From NCBI RefSeq assembly GCF_021728395.1, contig NZ_JAKKCM010000002.1, positions 434,001 to 498,000 on the forward strand: a DNA stretch of 64,000 nt, given 5' to 3'. Both the position numbers and the translations under genes were made by a program. This document shows, piece after piece, positions 27,601 through 36,211 of this stretch. Each line of letters begins with the position of its first letter. Position 1 is the stretch's first letter. The stretch comes from Vibrio sp. J1-1 (GTDB taxonomy: Bacteria; Pseudomonadota; Gammaproteobacteria; Enterobacterales; Vibrionaceae). The notes under the pieces were generated by a model, which was given only the letters and a program-made list of their open reading frames with translations, was not told the DNA's origin and did not search any database.

Positions 27601-28173
27601 ATGGAACGAAGGCATTTTCTGGCTTTATGGACACTGCTTTTTGCGCCATCGCTCAAAGCGATGAGTCCAATGAAACCTACACCAGCGCAAACAGAGGGGC
27701 CGTTTTATCCGGTTGAGCGTATACCGCTTCGTGAGAACTTGATTTTGCAGCATGATGGATTGGTGGGTGAGCCCATTATTTTACAGGGTAAGATTGTGGA
27801 TACGTCTGGCAAGCCAGTCTCTGGCATTAAGGTTGAGATCTGGCAGTGCGACGGTCAGGGTATTTATGACCACCCTAATCAATCAGGTAATGAGAGGTTT
27901 GATCCCCACTTTGCAGGCTTCGGCGCCGCTATTACGGATAAGAACGGGCGTTACCTCTTCCAAACCTTATATCCCGTTGCATACGGTTCTCGTCCTCCTC
28001 ATATACACGTAAAACTGTGGCGGGGTGAGCAAGAGTTGTTAACCACGCAACTCTATTTGAAAGGTCAAACTGGCGATGAATGGTGGGGCGGAAAAGCGCG
28101 TGATTACTTGCAGTTCGAGCCAATCAAAATAGACAATCAATTAACCGGAGAGTTTTACTTTGTGATTGCTTAG
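27601..28173 (+). CDS. exported intradiol ring-cleavage dioxygenase-like protein
   Basis: A 190-residue protein of the protocatechuate/catechol intradiol dioxygenase superfamily. It has TEGPFYP (31-37) typical of the family and the iron-site pattern: Tyr89 in GIYDHP, Tyr124 or Tyr128 in LYPVAYG, and H134/H136 in RPPHIHVKLW. Non-heme Fe(III) enzymes of this type open catechols between the hydroxyls. The N-terminus MERRHFLALWTLLFAPSLKA has twin arginines before a hydrophobic core, suggesting Tat export with folded metal. It is smaller than cytosolic catechol dioxygenases. The substrate is unknown; no aromatic pathway genes are next to it. Confidence 0.83.
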   Translation: MERRHFLALWTLLFAPSLKAMSPMKPTPAQTEGPFYPVERIPLRENLILQHDGLVGEPIILQGKIVDTSGKPVSGIKVEIWQCDGQGIYDHPNQSGNERFDPHFAGFGAAITDKNGRYLFQTLYPVAYGSRPPHIHVKLWRGEQELLTTQLYLKGQTGDEWWGGKARDYLQFEPIKIDNQLTGEFYFVIA

Positions 28174-28322
28174 GTCCGGGAGCTTATGCTCGTTACTAAT
28201 AGGCCCAAAGTTAGCGAGGTGTTGAGAGCCAGCTTGAGGCGAAAGTCTGTCTAGCTTGAAAGCGCAGTGAGTAGTTGTGGACTGCTATAATTTATTCAGG
28301 TTCACGTAGCAAGGTTAAGGCT

Positions 28323-30515
28323 ATGAGCTCTCACCCGCAAAACGCGTCAAAAGCTTCTAAGGCTCCGGTGTCTGGTGTGGATCACTCCATGCCCTCGATT
28401 CCACTCTTGAATCATATTGCGGTTCGCCCCAAACCTACACCAACCGTGTGCCCATTTTGCGGTGTAGGTTGTGGGTTACTGCTTTCTTGTAATGAACACG
28501 GAAAAGTTTCTGGTATTAGTCCTTTAAACAGTCATCCTATAAGTGGGGGTAAGCTCTGTGAAAAAGGATGGAGTAGCCTCTATGCCATTTCACCTGAAAA
28601 CCGAATTACCCAACCATTAAAGCGCAGCAAGGATAAATTCATCCCCATAAGCTGGGATGAGGCGCTTGAGGAAATCAGTTCATCTCTACTTGGTATTATT
28701 GATGAGTTTGGTCCTGATGCGACTGGGGTGATCAGCAGCGCCCGAGCGACCAATGAAGACAACTACGCCGCTCAGAAATTTGCTCGTACGGTATTAGGCA
28801 CCAATAACATTGACCATTGCGCCCGTATTTGTCATAGCCCGACGGTCGCAGGTTTACAGCAAGTTCTTGGCTCGGGCGCGATGAGCAACAGCATCAAAGA
28901 TCTATTTGAGTCGGAAGTGATCGTGGTGATCGGGGCAGACCCTACAGAAAACCACAGTGTTCTCGGAGGCCAGGTGATTCGTGCCAAACTGGCTGGGGCG
29001 AAGTTAATCGTTATAGACCCCAGAGTCACACGTTTAGCCAAGCTAGCAGATTTACATTTGAAACTGACTCCAGGAACGAACATCGCACTCATTAATGCCA
29101 TGATTCATGTGATTTTAAGTAATCACTGGCATGACGAGGACTTCATTGCACATCGCTGTGAGGGATTTGAAGCGCTATCAACTCACGTTGAAAGTATTAC
29201 ACCTGAGTCGGTGGAGAGTACGACCGGCGTTGAGGCGAATTTGATTCGGCAGGCCGCGCAATATTATAGCCAGGCAGACAAAGCGATGATTATGTACGGC
29301 ATGGGGATAACTCAGTTTGTTAGTGGCACGTCCAATGTGATTGCGTTAGCGGATTTGGCTCTGGTTTGCGGACACATAGGCAAGTCGGGCACAGGTATTA
29401 ATCCATTACGCGGACAAAATAATGTTCAGGGCGCTTGTGATATGGGCTGTTTACCTAATGTCTACCCTGGCTATCAGCCCGTGGAAGACAGTGTTATGCA
29501 GCTGCATTTTTCTGACTATTGGGATTGCGATGTGGCGTCGAGACCGGGTTTAACCTCATTGGGTATGACCAAAGCAGCGTTAGCAGGACATTTTCGCGCT
29601 CAGATTCTTTTTGGTGAAGACCCTGTGGTAACCGATCCGGACCAAAATCACGTTCGTCAGGCATACAAGTCATTGGATTTGCTGGTGGTTGCTGAGTTAA
29701 CAATGACCGAGACTGCAAAACTGGCTGACTATATTCTCCCTGCAGCCTCGTTTGCAGAGAAGTCGGGGACATTTACCAATTGTGAGCGTCGCGTTCAGCA
29801 TATTAATCCTGCCATGCGACCCATTGGCGAAGCCATGGCGGACTGGCAGTGGTTGCAAGCACTGGCAAAAAAAATGGGCAGTAATGCACTAAGTTGGCGT
29901 AATAGTGAAGAAGTGTTCGATGAGATGGCAGCTATTACACCTGCGTACCAAGGGATGAGCTACGCGAAGCTGGATAAGAATTACGGCCTACAGTGGCCAT
30001 GTAACGACGATGCGCCTGAAGGCACAGCTGTTCTTCATGAAAAAGAGTTTCCTATCGGACGAGCGCGTTTGACACCAGTGAACTACGTACCGATTGATGA
30101 GCCTACCGACTCCGATTTTCCATTGTTGTTAACCACCAATCGGCTACATTTCCATTATGGTTGTGGCTCAATGACACGTAAATCCCCCTTATTGGAAAGA
30201 GAAATCCCTCCGGGTATTTTGTTTATTAACCCTAAGGATGCCGACCTGCTGGGAATTTCTTTGTATAGCCCGGTCAGCGTACGCTCAAGACGCGGCTACA
30301 TAGAAACACGGGCGATGATCACCGATGATGTCCCTCCTGGAGTAGTAAGCATGCCTTATCATTTTAAAGAAGCGCCATCGAATCAGCTGACCAATACGGC
30401 GCAGGATCCCGTGACCAAAATGCCAGAATTAAAAGCTTGCGCCGTTGAAGTTGAGCTGTTGCCTTACGGGCATAAGCCACTCGCACCTTGGGAAAAACCG
30501 GGGGAAGAAAAATGA
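28323..30515 (+). CDS. formate dehydrogenase-type molybdopterin oxidoreductase, catalytic subunit
   Basis: A 730-residue Mo/W-bis-MGD enzyme. The N-terminal 4Fe-4S ligands are C43, C46, C50 and C79 (CPFCGVGC and KLCEKG). The active site is ARICHSPTVAGL with C170 where selenocysteine sits in FdhF, followed by the conserved His. Later blocks include MGITQFVSGTSNV, NPLRGQNNVQGACDMG and the C-terminal molydopterin domain (TNRLHFHYGCGSMTRKS). It most likely oxidises formate to CO2. The frame opens at 28275, but ATG 28323 follows AAGGTTAAGG. It lacks the N-terminal 2Fe-2S extension of FdsA types, and it overlaps the next gene by four bases. Confidence 0.87.
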   Translation: MSSHPQNASKASKAPVSGVDHSMPSIPLLNHIAVRPKPTPTVCPFCGVGCGLLLSCNEHGKVSGISPLNSHPISGGKLCEKGWSSLYAISPENRITQPLKRSKDKFIPISWDEALEEISSSLLGIIDEFGPDATGVISSARATNEDNYAAQKFARTVLGTNNIDHCARICHSPTVAGLQQVLGSGAMSNSIKDLFESEVIVVIGADPTENHSVLGGQVIRAKLAGAKLIVIDPRVTRLAKLADLHLKLTPGTNIALINAMIHVILSNHWHDEDFIAHRCEGFEALSTHVESITPESVESTTGVEANLIRQAAQYYSQADKAMIMYGMGITQFVSGTSNVIALADLALVCGHIGKSGTGINPLRGQNNVQGACDMGCLPNVYPGYQPVEDSVMQLHFSDYWDCDVASRPGLTSLGMTKAALAGHFRAQILFGEDPVVTDPDQNHVRQAYKSLDLLVVAELTMTETAKLADYILPAASFAEKSGTFTNCERRVQHINPAMRPIGEAMADWQWLQALAKKMGSNALSWRNSEEVFDEMAAITPAYQGMSYAKLDKNYGLQWPCNDDAPEGTAVLHEKEFPIGRARLTPVNYVPIDEPTDSDFPLLLTTNRLHFHYGCGSMTRKSPLLEREIPPGILFINPKDADLLGISLYSPVSVRSRRGYIETRAMITDDVPPGVVSMPYHFKEAPSNQLTNTAQDPVTKMPELKACAVEVELLPYGHKPLAPWEKPGEEK

Positions 30516-31582
30516 TAAAAACTTACCTGTTAGACTCTTTAGATGAACTCAGAATGCACTTACTACAGAATCGAGCGCTTTATCAGGTCGTTGCGAATAG
30601 TGAGCAGGGGACGGAGGATTATTATTGGCAGCAAGTGCTCGCACAAGACCTACCGCCTTTGATTAATCAAATACCGACTCATTCGGCCAAGGGGTTCTTC
30701 TTCACTGAAAACGAGCCAATGTACGTGTTTGATGGGAAGTTTTTTAAAGAGACACTGCCAAACGTGGAACCGTTTGTTTTGTTTGGTGTGCAAAGTTGTG
30801 ATTTGGTCGCGATTCGTTATCAAGACGCGTTCTTTGAACAAGACCCCTACTATCAAGCGCGCCGGAAGCAAGCATTGTTGGTCGGTGTGGATTGCACTCA
30901 ACCCTGTAAGCAAGGCTTCTGTCCTACCGTTAATGCAGGACCGAGTGTACGCGATGAAACAGCGGATTTAGTGATTCATCTTTTGGACGAAGAGTCATGG
31001 CTGTTGGTGGTATTGTCGAAGTTGGGTGAAGAGGCTTTACGAGGACTCGATCTTAAAGTGGCGTCGACCCACCATCGGAGCAAGCGCTGGCAAAATATCG
31101 CCCATTGTGAGCAGGCTTTCCCAGATGATCGTTATCTTATTGAAGGTATAGAGAAAGTCAGTCAAGGTAAGGTGGCAGACGAGTTTTGGCAACAAGTGGG
31201 TATCCAATGTTTGGGGTGTTCTGGGTGTACGACACTTTGCCCAACCTGCTCTTGCTTTGGCACTCGTTCAATTACAGAGAATACGGGTTCTGAAGACGCC
31301 CAATTTTCTCAACAGGACAATATTTCTCAAGGCAACAATGTTTCTCAAGTCAGGTTTTGGGACTCATGTTTATATGAGGGTTTCCAGCGTGAAGCCAGTT
31401 TTCATAATCCGACTAAGGAAGCGGCCAAAAGGGTAGAGCGGTTTTGGTATCACAAGTTCAGCATTGATTTTGTGCCTGAATTTGGACGTTATGGCTGTGT
31501 GGGCTGTGGACGATGTGAGCAGACGTGCCCTGGAGTTATTGGCGTACATTCATTAATGAAAAGGATAGCCGATGATGTTTAA
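30512..31582 (+). CDS. hydrogenase/sulfur-reductase-like beta subunit, 4Fe-4S dicluster protein
   Basis: A 356-residue iron-sulfur protein of the HydB/sulfhydrogenase-beta group. It contains GVQSCDLVAIRYQD (about 89-102) and VDCTQPCKQGFC, and two C-terminal clusters: CLGCSGCTTLCPTCSC (about 232-247) and CVGCGRCEQTCPG (about 330-342). It should pass electrons between the catalytic subunit and the flavoprotein. The start at 30512 (ATGA overlap with the upstream stop) is chosen over 30488. An insert rich in Ser, Gln and Asn (about 255-277) separates the cluster regions. It overlaps the third gene by 11 bases. Confidence 0.85.
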   Translation: MIKTYLLDSLDELRMHLLQNRALYQVVANSEQGTEDYYWQQVLAQDLPPLINQIPTHSAKGFFFTENEPMYVFDGKFFKETLPNVEPFVLFGVQSCDLVAIRYQDAFFEQDPYYQARRKQALLVGVDCTQPCKQGFCPTVNAGPSVRDETADLVIHLLDEESWLLVVLSKLGEEALRGLDLKVASTHHRSKRWQNIAHCEQAFPDDRYLIEGIEKVSQGKVADEFWQQVGIQCLGCSGCTTLCPTCSCFGTRSITENTGSEDAQFSQQDNISQGNNVSQVRFWDSCLYEGFQREASFHNPTKEAAKRVERFWYHKFSIDFVPEFGRYGCVGCGRCEQTCPGVIGVHSLMKRIADDV

Positions 31583-32396
31583 CCTCACTCCGGACAGTAT
31601 TGAGATTATTGATTTTTATGATGATGGCGAAGACACCCGCCATTACCATTTTCGGTTACAAGAGTTGGACCCAAAATGGATGAAAACTCAAAGTGGCCAG
31701 TTTTTCATGCTTTGTGTTCCCGGTGTGGGCGAAGCGCCGTTTACCTTTACTCAGTTGCCTGACGCGTCAGGTAACTTTAGAGCGCTAGTACGCAAAATGG
31801 GCGCTGTGACACAGGCTCTGTTTAGCAAAGAACGCGGAGCGATATTAGGGACTCGGGGCCCTTTTGGCCATGGCTGGCAAGTCAGTGAACTGGCGGATAA
31901 GAAGATTTTAGTCATAGGTGGAGGATGTGGCCTCGCACCTTTGGTTAGCGTTATTGAACAACTTATCGATCTGCAAAGTTATACTCAGTTGGAGGTGGTT
32001 TATGCTGCGCGTAATAAGCAAACCTTGTTACTGGAACCGGAACGAGAGCATTGGAAACACTCCATTCCAATATTTAATGTCGTTGAAGATATCACCGGAC
32101 TGGATGAACAAGATTACTATCCCGGTACAGCAATCGGTGTTTTACCTAAAGTACTGCACTCATTCGGTGAGCAGCCCGATTGTGTATTGGTTGCTGGGCC
32201 AGAGGCGATGATGCGCGTAGTAAGTGAGTATCTGGTTTCCTTCGGCATTGATGCTAAAGATATATATTTGTCTGTTGAGAGGAGAATGCACTGTGCGGTG
32301 GGGTTATGTGGACATTGCTATCTGAAGAATCATTATGTTTGTACTCATGGCCCAACATTGCGTTGGGCCGAGGTAGGGGAGTTTTTAACCGTATAG
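31572..32396 (+). CDS. FAD/NAD(P)-binding oxidoreductase, hydrogenase gamma/PyrK-like subunit
   Basis: A 274-residue ferredoxin-reductase-type protein. The FAD-binding barrel is N-terminal, followed by the NAD(P) site ILVIGGGCGLAPLVSVIEQL (about 111-130). C-terminal cysteines HCAVGLCGHCYLKNHYVC (about 238-255) bind a 2Fe-2S cluster as in sulfhydrogenase gamma and PyrK. It completes a three-subunit soluble enzyme that would couple formate oxidation to NAD(P)+. An ATG pair (31572 and 31575) starts inside the end of the beta gene after AAAAGGA. Confidence 0.87.
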   Translation: MMFNLTPDSIEIIDFYDDGEDTRHYHFRLQELDPKWMKTQSGQFFMLCVPGVGEAPFTFTQLPDASGNFRALVRKMGAVTQALFSKERGAILGTRGPFGHGWQVSELADKKILVIGGGCGLAPLVSVIEQLIDLQSYTQLEVVYAARNKQTLLLEPEREHWKHSIPIFNVVEDITGLDEQDYYPGTAIGVLPKVLHSFGEQPDCVLVAGPEAMMRVVSEYLVSFGIDAKDIYLSVERRMHCAVGLCGHCYLKNHYVCTHGPTLRWAEVGEFLTV

Positions 32397-32413
32397 TGTT
32401 GGTTAGGGTGGCG

Positions 32414-32617
32414 TTAAGGTTTGTTGGATTGAGAGATTTCTTTCTCTGCTTTCGCTACGACAGTGCAGCCTTTGGCGAATGAATCTGGGTTGAGTGAAAT
32501 TGAATCGATGCCGCAAGAGACAAGAAATTCAGCAAATTCAGGGTGATCCGATGGCGCTTGCCCACAAATGCCGACTTTACAGCCCGTTTTCTCCTCGTTT
32601 GAGTCCAGCTTCAGCAG
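32414..32617 (-). pseudogene. C-terminal remnant of a PEP synthase-like gene
   Basis: The minus strand between the formate dehydrogenase operon and the ACP gene reads 68 codons with the end of a phosphoenolpyruvate synthase/PEP-utilising enzyme: [19 protein letters not shown] and then [12 protein letters not shown], and a stop at 32416-32414. An in-frame TGA at 32620-32618 precedes it and there is no start or upstream body, so it is a broken fragment of a roughly 790-residue protein. It begins 18 bases beyond the ACP stop, marking a recombination junction near 32617-32636. Confidence 0.8.
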
Positions 32618-32635
32618 TCATTGGCGCTACAGCAC

Positions 32636-32881
32636 TTATTGACACCTTTCTTGCAGATAGCTTTTTAATTGGTTGTAACTGCGTACCTTGGTGTAGTCTC
32701 CTTCCGGGATACTAACGCCGGTACTCTTTTTCAGAGACGCAAGGAGATTAAGAAAATCCATCGAATCAAGATCGCACTCTTCGCGCAGATCTTCATCAAG
32801 GTCAATCTCGTCCATTTCTATTTCCGGTGCGATGTGTTTTATTGCGTCGGAAATCGTGGTGGGTATATTGATATCGCTCAT
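32636..32881 (-). CDS. stand-alone acyl carrier protein
   Basis: An 81-residue acidic ACP. The phosphopantetheine serine is S40 in ECDLDSMDFLNLL, with helix I before it (ISDAIKHIAPEIEMDEIDLDEDL). It is not the housekeeping AcpP type (no DSLDTVE motif). It is the last gene of a minus-strand operon, with its start overlapping the E2 stop by four bases. Being coupled to a 2-oxo-acid dehydrogenase E2 is unusual and suggests that this ACP, not CoA, accepts the acyl group made by the complex; this is inference. Confidence 0.9.
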   Translation of the reverse strand: MSDINIPTTISDAIKHIAPEIEMDEIDLDEDLREECDLDSMDFLNLLASLKKSTGVSIPEGDYTKVRSYNQLKSYLQERCQ

Positions 32882-34191
32882 AAAGCCTCCGGATGTTGAA
32901 GTTGCTTCGCCAGCGCTTGTAAAAAACGAGCGCCAGTGACGCCGTCACTTACGCGATGATCGGCGGCGAGTGTGACAGTCATTATTTCGCCAATCTTTAT
33001 TTGGTTCTCTTTGATTACCGGAGCCTGACGTTGGCGGCCCAGTCCAATGATCGCCACTTGAGGTGGGTAAATCACACCAGTAATACTGTCGGCACCTCGT
33101 TCCCCAATACTGGTTACTGTGATAGTGGTCTGGCTAATCTCGGAGCTGCGAAGTCGCCCGCGTCGGCTACGCTCAGCTAAATCCCGTAGTGCATCCATGG
33201 TTTGATCGACGGATAACTGGTCCGCATTGAGAATACCCGGAATGACCAAACCGCCTTCTCGCAGGCTGATGGTATTACCAATATTTACCGCCGTAGCAGG
33301 GGTGAAGTGACCGTCTTGATAAAAGCCATTAAGATCAGGGAATTTGATAAGTTGACGCGCGATGGCATTAAGAATGACGGCGGGTAGCAAAAGCCGTTGC
33401 TCTGGCTCGCGCTGTTGATTCTGTTCTTTTAACCAGGTTTGTACTTTAGTCAGGTCAATGTCCAACGCGAGATAATAGTGGGGGATCTCTTTTTTCGAGC
33501 GGCTCATGGCATCACTGATTGCTTGCCGCATCGGCGACACGTCTTGTCGTTCTGCGGTTGTTTTATCAGCAGGCGACGGAGTTGGCGCATCGGCCGATTT
33601 AGGTAAGTCCCGCAGGAGAATCGCACCATCTGGACCACTCCCAGTGAGTGCAGACAGTTCAATGTCTGATAGATGCGCAGCTTTTCTTGCTGCTGGTGAT
33701 GCATATTGCCGTTGTTGAATTTCAGATGGAGGGGTGTCCGTACGGCGTTTTAATAGATCAGAGCTTGTGACCGTGTCACTTTCTAGTTTAGGCTCTGTGT
33801 CGGAAGGTCGGGCTGTTTTAGGCGGAATGTAAGGCGGTAATTCTTCTGTTTCTGGTTCGGCAAGAGGTTGTGTTGAATCTGCCGTCGTAGAGGCTGACTG
33901 TGTTTGCGCGATACCACCGGAAACGGGCGTGTCGCTTTCCATACGAGCCATAACGCTACCCACTGGCAGTTTGATGTCCGGCTCTATCAGAAGTTCTGTT
34001 ATGGTGCCTGAGTGGTAAGACTCCATGTCTATCGCACCTTTGCTGGTCTCTATTACCGCAATGATGTCGCCTTTCTCTACTTTATCGCCCGGTTTTACTT
34101 GCCATTCCATCAGTGTACCATCGCGCATGTCGGCACCAAGAGCAGGCATGGTGATATCAATTAAGGAGCCATCGTTCTTATTGTTTCCCAT
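32878..34191 (-). CDS. dihydrolipoamide acyltransferase (E2) of a pyruvate dehydrogenase-like complex
   Basis: A 437-residue E2. The lipoyl domain is at 10-88 with lipoyl-lysine K51 (IETSKGAID), followed by a Pro/Ser/Thr-rich linker. The peripheral subunit-binding domain is at about 166-201 (YASPAARKAAHLSDIEL...GSGPDGAI). The catalytic domain ends with LAADHRVSDGVTGARFL, carrying the HxxxDG acyltransferase His/Asp. One lipoyl domain only. It lies 13 bases after the E1 gene and overlaps the ACP gene. The acceptor may be CoA or the coupled ACP. Confidence 0.9.
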   Translation of the reverse strand: MGNNKNDGSLIDITMPALGADMRDGTLMEWQVKPGDKVEKGDIIAVIETSKGAIDMESYHSGTITELLIEPDIKLPVGSVMARMESDTPVSGGIAQTQSASTTADSTQPLAEPETEELPPYIPPKTARPSDTEPKLESDTVTSSDLLKRRTDTPPSEIQQRQYASPAARKAAHLSDIELSALTGSGPDGAILLRDLPKSADAPTPSPADKTTAERQDVSPMRQAISDAMSRSKKEIPHYYLALDIDLTKVQTWLKEQNQQREPEQRLLLPAVILNAIARQLIKFPDLNGFYQDGHFTPATAVNIGNTISLREGGLVIPGILNADQLSVDQTMDALRDLAERSRRGRLRSSEISQTTITVTSIGERGADSITGVIYPPQVAIIGLGRQRQAPVIKENQIKIGEIMTVTLAADHRVSDGVTGARFLQALAKQLQHPEAL

Positions 34192-34204
34192 GAGCTGATT
34201 CTCC

Positions 34205-36211
34205 TCATTTTTCCTGCCAATCAGGCGTCATTAATGTCGCCTTTGCCGCGCTCACGATTTTGTCTACTTGAGGGATGGCGGCTTGCTCTAAATGGTGAGG
34301 GTAAGGTATCGGTACTTCTTCTGTGCATACCCGCCCGACAGGCGCATCCAGTTGCCAAAAGGCGTTTTCCATGATGACTGCACTGATTTCGCCAGCCAGA
34401 CTCCCGGTATACCATCCTTCATCAATGATGACGGCACGGTGAGTTTTCGAAACGCTGGCAATGATGTTATCGGTATCCAACGGTCTGAGTGAGCGCAAGT
34501 CAATCACTTCCGCATCAATGCCCTCTGTCTCAAGTTGATACGCCGCTTGTAAGGTTTTACCAAGGCTGCCACCATAGGTAATGAGTGTGACGTCTTTACC
34601 ATCCCGACGAACTAATGCTTTGTCCATCGGTGCATCAGGTACCTCCGTAATTTGGCCATCTTCATTAAGCAGCATGACATGTTCAAAAATGATCACAGGA
34701 TCGGGGTCCGCTATTGCCTGACTTAACATATAGCAAGCATCATTGTGGGTTGCCGGGCTAAGCACTTTTAAGCCGGGAACGTGTGCGTAAAAGTTTTCCC
34801 AACTGTGTGAGTGTTGGGCGGCAAGTTGTTTTCCCGCGCCACAAGCCATACGAATAACAACGGGGACGTTGAACTGACCTCCTGACATATGCAGCAGAGT
34901 CGCGGCGGTATTAATGATCTGATCCATTGCCAGCAAACTAAAGTTAACGGTCATGACCTCGACAATAGGGCGCATTCCACCCAGTGCAGCACCAATGCCT
35001 ACGCCGACAAACCCAGATTCACAAAGAGGCGTATCAATAATCCGGTCGGGTCCAAATTGTTCAAGCAATCCTTTACTGACCGCATAGCAACCGCCATAAC
35101 GTCCAACGTCTTCACCCATTAAGAAGGAGCGAGGCTCATTGAGTAGTACATCACTGATCCCTGCGCGCAATGCTTCGCGATAGGTCACTTTATCGGGAGC
35201 CTGGCTGCAAGGTAACGTCTCTGGTGTTTGTTGGTTCCCGGGGCTATGTACAAAACGAGTCAGTTCTTCTCCTGGCTCTAACTCTCCGTTTTCTGAGAAA
35301 GCGATGGCTTTACTTATTTCTTCAGCAATTTTCGCTTCAATATCAGACAGCTCTTGATCCTGAAAATGGCTGTTTTTCTGTAGCCAATGGATAAGTTGTT
35401 TTACGGGGCCTTTTTCTTCCCAAAGGGCAACCTCACTTTTATCCCGATACAACTGAGTATCGAAACTTGAGTGGCCACGGAATCGGTAGGTCTGACACTC
35501 TATAAAATAAGGTTTTTTCTGCTCGCGAACATAATCAACGGCTTCACCGGCGGCCGCTTCCACGTCTACAACGTTCATGCCATCAACTTGGGTGGACTCA
35601 ATACCGTAACTTTTGGCTTTTTGAGAGATATTGGTGTTCGACTCAGAGAGTGCAAGCGCTGTCCCCATGGCGTAACGATTGTTTTCACAGATGAACAGAA
35701 CCGGAAGTTGCCAGAGGGCTGCTAGGTTGAGGCTTTCATGGAACTCACCTTCAGCCACCGCGCCTTCACCAAAAAAACATACCGCAATAGCATCACGCTG
35801 CATTTTTTTATTCGCAAGCGCGAGACCAGTCGCCAGAGGCAGACCACCTCCGACGATGGCATTTCCACCGTAGAAGTTGTGGTTTTTGTCAAACAGGTGC
35901 ATTGATCCACCACGGCCACGGCTGCAACCGTTAGTTCGACCGTACATTTCTGCGAGTACGCTACCCATGCTCATGCCTCTAGCTAAAGCGTGTCCGTGTT
36001 CGCGATAGGTTGCAACGACTTGGTCATCGTTATTGAGTGCAGACATCACTCCAACTGCGATGGCTTCTTCGCCAATATATAGGTGCAAAAAGCCACGAAT
36101 TTTCTCTAGTGCATAAAGCTCCGCACATTTTTCTTCAAACCGACGAATACGGAGCATCTGTTCTAACTGCTTGAGCAAATGCTCACGATTAATATGGAGT
36201 CTTTTGTTCAT
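34205..36211 (-). CDS. fused alpha-beta E1 of a thiamine-diphosphate 2-oxo-acid dehydrogenase
   Basis: A 668-residue fusion. Residues 1-325 are the E1-alpha domain with the ThDP motif [20 protein letters not shown]...CENN (about 147-177) and [10 protein letters not shown]. Residues 340-668 are E1-beta ([42 protein letters not shown]). The sequence is of the pyruvate/acetoin type more than the branched-chain type. It decarboxylates a 2-oxo acid and passes the acyl to the E2 lipoyl group. The alpha-beta fusion is less common than separate genes. Its start overlaps the ligase gene stop by four bases. No E3 gene is in the window. Confidence 0.9.
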   Translation of the reverse strand: MNKRLHINREHLLKQLEQMLRIRRFEEKCAELYALEKIRGFLHLYIGEEAIAVGVMSALNNDDQVVATYREHGHALARGMSMGSVLAEMYGRTNGCSRGRGGSMHLFDKNHNFYGGNAIVGGGLPLATGLALANKKMQRDAIAVCFFGEGAVAEGEFHESLNLAALWQLPVLFICENNRYAMGTALALSESNTNISQKAKSYGIESTQVDGMNVVDVEAAAGEAVDYVREQKKPYFIECQTYRFRGHSSFDTQLYRDKSEVALWEEKGPVKQLIHWLQKNSHFQDQELSDIEAKIAEEISKAIAFSENGELEPGEELTRFVHSPGNQQTPETLPCSQAPDKVTYREALRAGISDVLLNEPRSFLMGEDVGRYGGCYAVSKGLLEQFGPDRIIDTPLCESGFVGVGIGAALGGMRPIVEVMTVNFSLLAMDQIINTAATLLHMSGGQFNVPVVIRMACGAGKQLAAQHSHSWENFYAHVPGLKVLSPATHNDACYMLSQAIADPDPVIIFEHVMLLNEDGQITEVPDAPMDKALVRRDGKDVTLITYGGSLGKTLQAAYQLETEGIDAEVIDLRSLRPLDTDNIIASVSKTHRAVIIDEGWYTGSLAGEISAVIMENAFWQLDAPVGRVCTEEVPIPYPHHLEQAAIPQVDKIVSAAKATLMTPDWQEK

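Noticed and set aside
28832-28842. Possible selenocysteine site in the formate dehydrogenase
   Set aside because: The codon at the active site is TGT (Cys), so no recoding is needed. This is a cysteine-type enzyme.
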